A stretch of DNA of 64,000 bases, from assembly GCA_021802125.1 (NCBI GenBank), contig JAKAAX010000006.1, positions 104,683-168,682 of the forward strand. Reading direction: 5' to 3'. Under the pieces are notes generated by a model, which was given only the letters and a program-made list of their open reading frames with translations, was not told the origin of the DNA and did no database searches. Made by a program: the position numbers and the translations under genes. Origin of the DNA: Thermoplasmata archaeon (GTDB taxonomy: Archaea > Thermoplasmatota > Thermoplasmata > Lutacidiplasmatales > UBA184). Shown in pieces: positions 8,471 through 15,895 of this stretch (the stretch's first letter is position 1; every line of letters begins with the position of its first letter).

Positions 8471-9532
8471 CTACCCCAACGCTCCGGAGAGGCGTTCCGC
8501 CATCTCGACGGCCGCGTCCAGGTTGTGGTGGGAGACCTGCTCGATGTTGAGCCCCATCGGGACCTTGATCCCGTTCTTGCGGACGAAAGAGACCGTCTCC
8601 TTCCAGACCCGGAGCGCGATGTCGATGGAGTTGTCCTTCGCCGCCTCCGGGTCCCGGGAGAAGAGGCTCTCCTCCACGACGTCCGGGACCTCCGCCCCGA
8701 GCCATCGAACGAACTCCAGGTCGTGGATGTCGGAGACCGGGGCCAGGCTGATGATGACGGTGAGCGGGGAGACCTCGAACTCCCGGCAGAGCACGTCGTA
8801 CTCGGTGAGGAGCCCTTTGAGACTGTCCGTGTCGAAGAGGATCTGGGTCGTGGCGAAGCGGATCCCCGAGAGGGTCTTGGTGAACAGGCGCTCGGCCTCG
8901 TGGGGCCGGGAGGGGATCGCGATCGAGCCGACGGTCCCCTCGTGCACCGCAAGGGACCGGTAGAGGTGGGAGATCATCCCGGCCGCCTCCACGACCCCCG
9001 GGCCAGGGTACTTCCGGATCGAGCTCGCCCCGCCGACCAGGACCATGTTCCGGATCGACTGCTTCACGATCGTGTCGCGCGCCCAGCGGACGAAGGCCCC
9101 CCGAGAGGCCGAGTGCACCACCACCTTGTTCACGATCACGTCGCGCGGGATCCGATCCCGGAGCAGGGTCGCGAAGTGGCGGGGGTCCGTGGTCCGGTAG
9201 AATGGCTGGCCCATGTGGTTCTCGTCGAGCACTTCCGGGACGTTGATCGCCGAGAGGCGGTGCAGGCGTCGGAGCGGGGGCTCCAGCTTCGCGAGAAGGC
9301 CCTCCACGGTGTGCGGCGTGGCCCGACGTGCGGGCGGGACCGCTTCGAACAGGAGCGGAGTGCGTTCCAGCTGCTCCGCAAAAGGCCGGGGGCTCGTCAG
9401 AGGTATCGCCCTCTCGGAACGGGAGGACCTTCGTCCTCTTGGCCCCTTGGCCCAGGGCGTTGCATCCGACGCAAGCGCGGGAGGGTCGGGTGGAGGCGTG
9501 GAGGGCCGCTCCGGGCCCGGCGGACCTTTCAA
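8471..9532 (-). CDS. Methylenetetrahydrofolate reductase-like TIM-barrel protein
   Basis: 353 residues as drawn. The core from about residue 52 (FAEQLERTPLLFEAVPPAR) has MetF/MTHFR features: the strand bearing the catalytic-type Glu (LLFEAVPP), DRIPRDVIVNKVVVHSASRGAF, NMVLVGGASS, a GSIAIPSR.HEAERLFTK segment and a C-terminal VPMGLNIEQVSHHNLDAAVEM. MTHFR reduces methylene- to methyl-tetrahydro(folate/methanopterin) with FAD. No MTHFR-C partner is nearby. Only a TTG at 9532 precedes the core; the first 50 residues are Pro/Arg-rich and doubtful, so the true start may be an internal non-ATG codon. The p-aminobenzoate genes at 58-61 kb would supply the pterin side chain. Confidence 0.75.
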   Translation of the reverse strand: MKGPPGPERPSTPPPDPPALASDATPWAKGPRGRRSSRSERAIPLTSPRPFAEQLERTPLLFEAVPPARRATPHTVEGLLAKLEPPLRRLHRLSAINVPEVLDENHMGQPFYRTTDPRHFATLLRDRIPRDVIVNKVVVHSASRGAFVRWARDTIVKQSIRNMVLVGGASSIRKYPGPGVVEAAGMISHLYRSLAVHEGTVGSIAIPSRPHEAERLFTKTLSGIRFATTQILFDTDSLKGLLTEYDVLCREFEVSPLTVIISLAPVSDIHDLEFVRWLGAEVPDVVEESLFSRDPEAAKDNSIDIALRVWKETVSFVRKNGIKVPMGLNIEQVSHHNLDAAVEMAERLSGALG

Positions 9533-9555
9533 GACTTGTCGCCATCCCCACCCTC

Positions 9556-10068
9556 ATGTCCCCAAGGAAGGGGCACCCCAGATCCGAGGACGGGGCCGCG
9601 GTCGCGGCCGCGGTCGCGGTTCCCCCGGACTCTCCGGTCCCAGGGGAGGGTAGCGAGGGGTCCGTGGACCCCCGCCCCGGCCCGGGGGAGGTGCTCTCCG
9701 GCCTACCCGCCTGGCCTCGGGAGTGGGCCCAACGGCTCGGGAGGGAGGCCCGCGGGCTGGGCGCCCGGGTGGAGGTCCACCGGAGCCGCGAAGGGAACGC
9801 GTGGGAGCTCCGGTGGGTCATCGACCGACGGTCCCTGCTGGTCCTCCGCCCGGTCGCTCAGGGGGTCCGTGCGGAGCTTTCCATCCCCGAGCGCGCGCTC
9901 CCCCACATCCTCGAGCACCACCTGACGGACGAGGAGTTCCGACAGAAGCTCCTGGCGGCCGCGCCGCTCCGGGGACGTCGTCGGATGGACGTCGCCCTGG
10001 ACAACGCGAGGCGGGTCAACACGATCTCCGGCGTGCTGATCCTGCTCTCCCGTCTCGGCCCCGGCTGA
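9556..10068 (+). CDS. Conserved-looking protein of unknown function
   Basis: 170 residues, soluble, not recognised. The first 45 residues are Ala/Pro/Gly-rich and probably disordered; the remainder is a compact alpha/beta domain with LGARVEVHRSREGNAWELRW, a RRSLLVLRPV strand and a basic helix GRRRMDVALDNARRVNTI. No Cys motif, signal peptide or membrane helix. It diverges from the MetF-like gene with only a short gap. An AT-richer ctttcaaga about 27 bases upstream of the ATG may be a weak TATA element giving a leaderless message. Confidence 0.6.
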   Translation: MSPRKGHPRSEDGAAVAAAVAVPPDSPVPGEGSEGSVDPRPGPGEVLSGLPAWPREWAQRLGREARGLGARVEVHRSREGNAWELRWVIDRRSLLVLRPVAQGVRAELSIPERALPHILEHHLTDEEFRQKLLAAAPLRGRRRMDVALDNARRVNTISGVLILLSRLGPG

Positions 10069-10103
10069 GCCACGGTGAGCGGGGACCGAGGAGGGTCCGA
10101 GCC

Positions 10104-10634
10104 CTACACGAAGTGCCTGCGCACTCCGAGGAGGTAGATGAACAGGATGAGCAGCACGAAGAAAAGGACCCACGAGGCGACGAGCAGAGAGCTCAGCATC
10201 AGCAGGAACACCACGATCGCGGTCAGCCAGAGCGCCCAGGACTCCAGGTCCCAGAGCCCCCGCGCGGTGGCGAGCATGACCATCCCGAAAATGAAGTAGA
10301 ACCCGCCGATCAGCACGGCATCGCCGGCAACGCCCGAAAGGAGGGCCGGTGCGTGGGCCATGAACGCGATGCCCAGTCCTGCGAGGAGGACGAGCAGCCC
10401 CACGATCAGGATGAGCGCCCCGACGATGCCGATCAGGATCGCCAGGATCCCCACCAGGACCGGAAGCTGGCTCCGCGTGGGTCGGTAGGTCCCGGAGGGG
10501 TAGTAGGTGCTCACGAAGACGAATGCCCGGGCCATCGCACCGGGGCCGACCGGCGCCCCTGTCCCCTCGGAGGGCTCCGCCCGGGAACGGTCAGGCCGGG
10601 TCGGCTCGCCTCCCCTCCCCCTGGAGAGTTGCAT
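10104..10634 (-). CDS. Small integral membrane protein, unknown function
   Basis: 176 residues. An N-terminal cytoplasmic arm of about 50 residues precedes four to five closely spaced hydrophobic segments (LPVLVGILAILIGIVGALIL; LLVLLAGLGIAFMA; AVLIGGFYFIFGMVMLAT; WALWLTAIVVFLLMLS; WVLFFVLLILFIYLLG), ending VRRHF. The pattern is that of generic archaeal DUF-type membrane proteins with no catalytic motif. I chose the ATG at 10634 rather than the GTG two codons earlier; both lie about 30 bases from an AT-rich island shared with thrS. Confidence 0.7.
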   Translation of the reverse strand: MQLSRGRGGEPTRPDRSRAEPSEGTGAPVGPGAMARAFVFVSTYYPSGTYRPTRSQLPVLVGILAILIGIVGALILIVGLLVLLAGLGIAFMAHAPALLSGVAGDAVLIGGFYFIFGMVMLATARGLWDLESWALWLTAIVVFLLMLSSLLVASWVLFFVLLILFIYLLGVRRHFV

Positions 10635-10663
10635 TCGCACCCACCCTAGCAGGCCCGAGGGGC

Positions 10664-10673
10664 CTTATTTATC
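10664..10673 (+). promoter_or_regulatory. TATA-like box of thrS
   Basis: CTTATTTATC centred about 29 bases before the thrS ATG, implying a leaderless or near-leaderless mRNA. The same island is also about 30 bases upstream of the divergent membrane-protein start at 10634, so it may serve both directions. Confidence 0.6.
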
Positions 10674-10697
10674 TCCGCCTCGCTCGCGCCCGAGGTC

Positions 10698-12668
10698 ATG
10701 AAGCTCCTCTTCATCCACGCCGACCATCTGGCCTACGAGGCGAGGAAGCCCGCGCTCAAAGTGCCTCCCCCCCTCGCTCCGGAGGAGAGCAAGGGTTCGG
10801 CGGAGGAGGCGCTCGTCGTCTTCTACTGCGTGGAGGCCGCGGACACCTCCGACTTGCCCGCCATCGTGGAAAAGACCCTGGCAGAGATCCAGGACGTCCT
10901 GGGGCAGGTCAAGGCCGAGCGCGTGGTCCTCTACCCGTACGCCCACCTTTCGCAGTCGCTCGCCCCCCCAAAGGAGGCGCAACGGGCGGGGGAGATGCTG
11001 AAGGCCCTCGCCGCCGAGAAGCTCGGCGTCACGGTGATCTCGGCCCCGTTCGGGTACTACAAGGCCTTCGAGCTCCGGGCCAAGGGACACCCCCTCGCAG
11101 AGCTCTCCCGGACCGTCTCGCTCGGGGGCTCGGTCGCTGCGCCCCCCGCGGCGGTGGGCCTGGTCAACAAACCTGCCAAGGGGGCGTCCGCCCCCTCTTT
11201 CTCCTCACCGGCCCCCTCCGCCTCGCAGAAGGGCGCAGCCCCCGCGGAGAGCGAGGCGCTGACGAAGGAGAAGAAGCTCGTCTCCAAGTGGTTCATCCTG
11301 ACGCCCGAGGCCAAGCTCGTCCCCGCCGAGGAGTTCGACTTCTCGAAGGACAAGGAGTTCGAGGCCTTCTTCCGCTACGAGACCCAGGGGACCCGCCAGG
11401 CCGGCGAGGAGCCCCCGCACGTCCGCCTGATGCGCGAGCTCGAGCTCGTCGACTACGAGCCGGCCTCCGACGCGGGGAACTTCCGCTGGTACCCGAAAGG
11501 GCAGCTCATCAAGCGCCTGCTCCAGGAGCAGTGCTCCGAGGTGATCCGGAAGGCGGGGGGGATGCGCGTGGAGACCCCCATCATGTACGATTACGAGCAC
11601 CCGGCGCTCAAGCGGTACCTGGACCGGTTCCCGGCCCGGCAGTACATCCTGCGCTCGGAGGACAAGGACTACTTCCTCCGCTTCGCGGCCTGCTTCGGCC
11701 AGTACATGATCTTCCACGACATGGTGATGGGCCGGAAGGACCTCCCGGTCCGACTGTACGAGCTCACCCACTACTCCTTCCGGCGCGAACAGACGGGAGA
11801 GCTCTCCGGGCTCCGTCGCCTGCGGACCTTCACGATGCCGGACATGCACACGCTGGTCGCCGAGGTCGGGCAGGCGAAGCAGGAGTTCCTCCAGCAGTTC
11901 CAGCTCTGCCAGCAGTGGATGGGGGACCTGGGGGTCCCCTACAACGCGGCGGTCAGGTTCGTCCGCAGCTTCTACGAGGAGAACCCGGACTTCGTCCAGG
12001 CGCTCGCCAAGGCCAACGGCCGCCCGATGGTCGTCGAGATGTGGGACGACCGTTTCTTCTACTTCGTGACGAAGATGGAGTTCCACCCCCTGGACAGCCA
12101 GGGGCGCGCGGCGGCCCTCTCCACGGTCCAGATCGACGTCGAGAACGGCGAGCGCTTCGGCATCCAGTACACCGACTCGGACGGGAAGCGGAAGCACCCG
12201 CTCATCCTCCACACGAGCGTCCCCGGGGCCATCGAGCGGAACGTCTACGCGATCCTCGAGAACGAGGCGAAGAAGATGGCCAAGGGCCAGAAGGGCTCCT
12301 TCCCGTTCTGGCTCGCGCCGACCCAGATCCGGCTCCTGCCGGTCTCCGACACGTTCATCGACCCGTGCCTGAAGCTCGTCCAGGAGCTCGAGGAGCGCTC
12401 GGGAGCTCGGGTGGACATCGACGACCGGGACGAAGGGATCGGCCGGAAGATCCGCGACGCGGAGAAGGAATGGGTCCCGCTCATCCTGGTCTACGGGGAG
12501 AAGGAGGCGGGCGGGGCGAAGTTCGCCGTCCGCACCCGCGACGGTCCCCAGCTCTCCGTGAGCATGGACGAGCTCGTGGCCGAGATCGCGCGGCGGCAGG
12601 GCCCCCGGCCGAAGGCGGCCCTAGGGCTTCCCGTCCGGCTCAACCTGCGCCCCATCTTCCGAGGTTAG
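10698..12668 (+). CDS. thrS: Threonyl-tRNA synthetase, archaeal type
   Basis: 656 residues. Residues 1-145 (MKLLFIHADHLAYEARKPAL..., VLYPYAHLS, APFGYYKAFELRAKGHPLAE) are the archaeal N-terminal editing domain related to D-aminoacyl-tRNA deacylase, which hydrolyses Ser-tRNA(Thr). A Ser/Pro/Ala-rich linker spans about 150-195. The class II catalytic core follows: motif 1 region (KRLLQEQCSEVIRKAGGMRVETP), zinc ligand Cys in AACFGQYMIFHDM, motif 2 FRREQTGELSGLRRLRTFTM, then the C-terminal anticodon domain (PTQIRLLPVSDTFIDP...). It charges tRNA(Thr). The gene's last 48 bases overlap the convergent PKD gene. Confidence 0.97.
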   Translation: MKLLFIHADHLAYEARKPALKVPPPLAPEESKGSAEEALVVFYCVEAADTSDLPAIVEKTLAEIQDVLGQVKAERVVLYPYAHLSQSLAPPKEAQRAGEMLKALAAEKLGVTVISAPFGYYKAFELRAKGHPLAELSRTVSLGGSVAAPPAAVGLVNKPAKGASAPSFSSPAPSASQKGAAPAESEALTKEKKLVSKWFILTPEAKLVPAEEFDFSKDKEFEAFFRYETQGTRQAGEEPPHVRLMRELELVDYEPASDAGNFRWYPKGQLIKRLLQEQCSEVIRKAGGMRVETPIMYDYEHPALKRYLDRFPARQYILRSEDKDYFLRFAACFGQYMIFHDMVMGRKDLPVRLYELTHYSFRREQTGELSGLRRLRTFTMPDMHTLVAEVGQAKQEFLQQFQLCQQWMGDLGVPYNAAVRFVRSFYEENPDFVQALAKANGRPMVVEMWDDRFFYFVTKMEFHPLDSQGRAAALSTVQIDVENGERFGIQYTDSDGKRKHPLILHTSVPGAIERNVYAILENEAKKMAKGQKGSFPFWLAPTQIRLLPVSDTFIDPCLKLVQELEERSGARVDIDDRDEGIGRKIRDAEKEWVPLILVYGEKEAGGAKFAVRTRDGPQLSVSMDELVAEIARRQGPRPKAALGLPVRLNLRPIFRG

Positions 12669-13877
12669 AGCTTCCTTCCCCGCGCCGGTCGTGGACGGTG
12701 AAGGGGAGGCCTCCTCGCGCCCCGGGGGTCGGACTCGACGCCGACGAGAGAGGAGCACGGAGGCGGACACCGCCAGGACCAGGGTCGTGCCACCGAGGAC
12801 GGCCAGCAGCACGAGCGTCGGAAGCACGGGCGCGGGCGCCGGCGCCGGGACCATGGGGCAGTTGAACACCAGCCCTTGTTCGGTGACCGTCACGTTGGAG
12901 ACGGCCCGACCCCCCAGCGCGTCCGTCACCGTGACCGTGGCGTTCCAGGGGTCCTGACCGGCGTAGGCGTGGGTGATGTTCTCGCCCGTCCCGTTCGGGG
13001 TTCCGTCGCCGAAGGACCAGTCGAAGGTGAACGGGGCCGCGCCACCGGAGACCTGGGCGCTCAGGCTCACGTTCATCCCGGCGTGCCCCTTGCAGGTGTT
13101 GCAGCTGCAGCTCACGTTCAGGACCCTCATGCTCGCGTGGACCGAGAGCGGAGGAGCCTTCTGCACGCTCACGAGGACCGTCGCGTTCGCGGAGTTCCCG
13201 TTGGAGTCGTTGACCCACACGCGGGCCGTGTAGCTCCCCGCCGTGGTGTACGTGTGGGTCGCATTCTGGGTGGTGGCACGCTGGCCGCCGTCCCCGAAGG
13301 TCCAGGCGAAGAGGTAGAGGGGGATCCCGCCGGAGGGGACCGAGAGGAAGGAGACCGAGAGGGGGGCGGTCCCGCTCGATGCGGCCGCCGTGGCGCTGAT
13401 CGAGAGGGGGGGCACGCAACCGCTCCCGGCGCCGATCGTGATCGTGAGCGATGCGCCAGCCACCTGCCCTAGGCTGTCGTGCACCTGGAGGCTCACGGTG
13501 TACGCTCCTCCTGCGCTGTAGGCGTGGAGCGGGTTCTCCACCGTCGCCGTGGCCCCGTCGCCGAAGTTCCAACCCCAGGAGTAGGGCGGCTGCCCTCCCT
13601 TCGCCGTTCCGTTGAACCCGGCGGGAGTCCCGCAGGGCGCGCTCGGAGGCCCGGCCGCCTGGGCCGAGAGCGGCGCCTGGGGGATCGGGACGACGAGGGC
13701 GAGACGGCCGTCCTCGCCTGCAGCGCCGGTCGCGGGGGAGCTTCCCGTGAGCGCGAAGATGTGGATGGATGACCGGGAGGAGCTCGCCCCTGCTTCCCCG
13801 AGGGAAAGCAAGGCGCCGGTGGTCACCACGAGGACGGACAGGACCACCGTCCACGCCAGGAGATGAGCCGTCCGCAT
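12621..13877 (-). CDS. Membrane-anchored surface protein with three PKD domains
   Basis: 418 residues. A signal segment (LLAWTVVLSVLVVTTGALLS), then three PKD repeats, each with the W-x-F-G-D-G core (WGWNFGDG, FAWTFGDG, FDWSFGDG) followed by H-x-Y/A-x-x-x-G (HAYSAGGAYTV, HTYTTAGSYTA, HAYAGQDPWNA). A transmembrane helix near residue 360 (PTLVLLAVLGGTTLVLAVSASVLL) is followed by an RRRR stop-transfer and an acidic tail. Before the third PKD lies a Cys cluster, VSCSCNTCKGHAG, unusual for PKD proteins and possibly disulphide or metal bound. PKD domains are adhesive beta-sandwiches of archaeal surface layers; no enzymatic part is seen. Tail-to-tail overlap with thrS. Confidence 0.85.
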   Translation of the reverse strand: MRTAHLLAWTVVLSVLVVTTGALLSLGEAGASSSRSSIHIFALTGSSPATGAAGEDGRLALVVPIPQAPLSAQAAGPPSAPCGTPAGFNGTAKGGQPPYSWGWNFGDGATATVENPLHAYSAGGAYTVSLQVHDSLGQVAGASLTITIGAGSGCVPPLSISATAAASSGTAPLSVSFLSVPSGGIPLYLFAWTFGDGGQRATTQNATHTYTTAGSYTARVWVNDSNGNSANATVLVSVQKAPPLSVHASMRVLNVSCSCNTCKGHAGMNVSLSAQVSGGAAPFTFDWSFGDGTPNGTGENITHAYAGQDPWNATVTVTDALGGRAVSNVTVTEQGLVFNCPMVPAPAPAPVLPTLVLLAVLGGTTLVLAVSASVLLSRRRRVRPPGREEASPSPSTTGAGKEALTSEDGAQVEPDGKP

Positions 13878-13926
13878 GGTGCTCTATCCGTCGGTCGCCC
13901 GAGGATCGACCTTGGCTCGACCGGCC

Positions 13927-15795
13927 TCAGGGGCGCTTCGCGCCAGGGAGGCCGGGAGGGGGAGAGGAGGGTCCTGTCGAGGTGAACTGCGAGGAGGCGG
14001 ACGCCTCTGCGGGCTTCGACGTGGCAACGCCCCCGTGGAGATACCGGTGGCGGAGCAGGAGGCCGGCGACACCCATGAGCGCGAGGAAGACCAGCGGGCC
14101 CGCGACCACGAGCTCCCCCAGGATCGGCATGGTCCCCTGCGCTCCGTTCGGCGAGGATCCCGTGGCTGGCGGGGGCTGGCTGGAGGCGGGCGGTGTCGGG
14201 AGCACCTGGACCTGCGCGGGGTTGGACACGGCGCTGGCCACTCCCGAGGTCGCGCTCACGGAGATGGTCGCGTTCCCCGCCGCCTCTCCGGCCACGAACA
14301 GCGCCTGCGACCCGTCGTTCTCCGGGATGAGCTGGCCCACCGCAGGAGAGGAGAGGGTCCAGTTGTACGCCACCCCCGTCGAGGGTGTCGAGCCGTTCGC
14401 ATCCAGGGCGGTCGCCAGCAGGGTGACCGAGCCTCCGGCGTGCAACGTGCTGCTCGAGGGCGAGAGCTGGACGCTCTTGAGAGGAGAGGAGCCCCCGCCG
14501 CCCGGGGACGTGATGGCGACCTGGAAGGGGGACTGCGAAGGCGACCCCGGCAGCGAGGCGAGGTAGCCGGAGACGTCCGAAGCCGAGAGGTAGAGCTGGA
14601 GCGTGCCGACGACCGAGGTGGCGTTGAACGGAAGGGTCGCTCCGTACGTGCCGTTGGACGGCTTGCCCGAGAGCAGGGAGAGCCCGACCGTGGACCAGAA
14701 GAAAGCCCCGGTGTCCTTGTACGTGACCGTCACGGTCGGGGCCACGACATCCTGGACGCCCACCTGGACCCCCAGCGACGTGCCCACCGGGACGGAGGCG
14801 GGCAGGGCGGGGGCGGAGGTGAACCGCGGGAACATCGTGGCGTAGGGAAGGGCGGCCCACCACTCGTCCGCGATCTCCGCGTGCCCCGTGGGACTCGGAT
14901 GGAAGTAATCGAGGTGGTTCACGTCCTGGGCGGAGAAGGTGAGGTTCCCGATGTCCCACAGCGAGACGTTCCAGGACCGGGCGATCCGCTGTTCGACGTG
15001 GTTGTAGGCCCGGACCATGTACTGCATCATGGCCCGGCTCGGGGCGTTCAGGAGCGCGGGGCAGGTGCTCTGCCAGACCAGCTCGGCCTGGGAGTTCCCT
15101 CCGAAGAGGGTCCACAGGATGCTCACGTTGACCACGTTGGCGAGGGCGATGACGGTCGTCGGGGGGAGCTCCGTCCGAAGGATCTCGAAGGTCCGATTGA
15201 GGGAGGCGGAGAAGTTCCAGACGGGAGTGGGGGTGGGCGTGCTCCCGCTGTGGGAGCAGACGTCGTTCCCTCCGATGAGGATGGAGACGAACCCTGCGCC
15301 GTCCCGGACCGCGTCGAGCGACTGCCAGACCATGTCGCTCGCCTTGTCCCCTGGCACCGCGAGCAGTCGGTCGTACAGGCAACCGGTCTGGACCTGGGGG
15401 AGCGCGCAGTCGACGCCGGTGGAGTTGGGGTAGATCGTGAGCAGCCGTTGGTAGAACGAGTAGACCCCCGTCGAGGCGGTGTTGTTCGCGACCGCGTAGG
15501 AGTACCATGGCTGGACCCCGAGGCTCGTCGCCTGGCCGTTGGCGTCGTACGCCGGAGTGATCGAGTCGCCGAGCGCCGCGTAGACCTGGGGGTCAGGGAG
15601 GGGAAGCGCGCGGGCTGTGTCGCCGCCCTGCGAGAGGGCGGCCGCCTGGCCGCGATTCCCTGGAGCGGAGGGCAGCGCCGCAGGGATCACCGGCGCGGAG
15701 TGGGTCCCGGGTACCGCCGGAACACCGGCGAGGAGGCTCATCAATGACAGCCCCGCGACCAAGAGGGCCAGAGCGGCGAAGGGACGGCGAGACAC
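13927..15795 (-). CDS. Secreted, membrane-anchored SGNH/GDSL hydrolase
   Basis: 622 residues from a GTG. A signal segment (FAALALLVAGLSLMSLLAG) is followed by an SGNH hydrolase domain, about 60-310. Block I is YAALGDSITPAYD (nucleophile Ser), block III is ILIGGNDVC (oxyanion Asn), and block V is LDYFHPSPTGHAEIADEW (Asp-x-x-His pair). These enzymes de-esterify lipids or glycans. Two Ig-like domains follow; the second (VQLSPSSSTLHAGGSVTLLATALDANG) resembles Big-type repeats. One transmembrane helix near 565 precedes a Ser/Pro tail. The GTG start is 30 bases from a TATA-like box and begins directly before the signal helix, so I prefer it over the ATG 18 codons later. Confidence 0.88.
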   Translation of the reverse strand: MSRRPFAALALLVAGLSLMSLLAGVPAVPGTHSAPVIPAALPSAPGNRGQAAALSQGGDTARALPLPDPQVYAALGDSITPAYDANGQATSLGVQPWYSYAVANNTASTGVYSFYQRLLTIYPNSTGVDCALPQVQTGCLYDRLLAVPGDKASDMVWQSLDAVRDGAGFVSILIGGNDVCSHSGSTPTPTPVWNFSASLNRTFEILRTELPPTTVIALANVVNVSILWTLFGGNSQAELVWQSTCPALLNAPSRAMMQYMVRAYNHVEQRIARSWNVSLWDIGNLTFSAQDVNHLDYFHPSPTGHAEIADEWWAALPYATMFPRFTSAPALPASVPVGTSLGVQVGVQDVVAPTVTVTYKDTGAFFWSTVGLSLLSGKPSNGTYGATLPFNATSVVGTLQLYLSASDVSGYLASLPGSPSQSPFQVAITSPGGGGSSPLKSVQLSPSSSTLHAGGSVTLLATALDANGSTPSTGVAYNWTLSSPAVGQLIPENDGSQALFVAGEAAGNATISVSATSGVASAVSNPAQVQVLPTPPASSQPPPATGSSPNGAQGTMPILGELVVAGPLVFLALMGVAGLLLRHRYLHGGVATSKPAEASASSQFTSTGPSSPPPGLPGAKRP

Positions 15796-15820
15796 AGCAC
15801 TCGCGCGTAGCTGGCGGCCG

Positions 15821-15828
15821 CTATTTGA
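15821..15828 (-). promoter_or_regulatory. TATA-like box of the SGNH hydrolase gene
   Basis: The minus strand reads TCAAATAG, centred about 30 bases before the GTG start, in the 100-base gap after the ATPase gene. Confidence 0.5.
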
Positions 15829-15895
15829 GCCCAAGGGGAGGACGGACGATCGGACGCAGGTCGCCCCCGCGTCCGTCGCCGTCTCCCCGGCGTTC

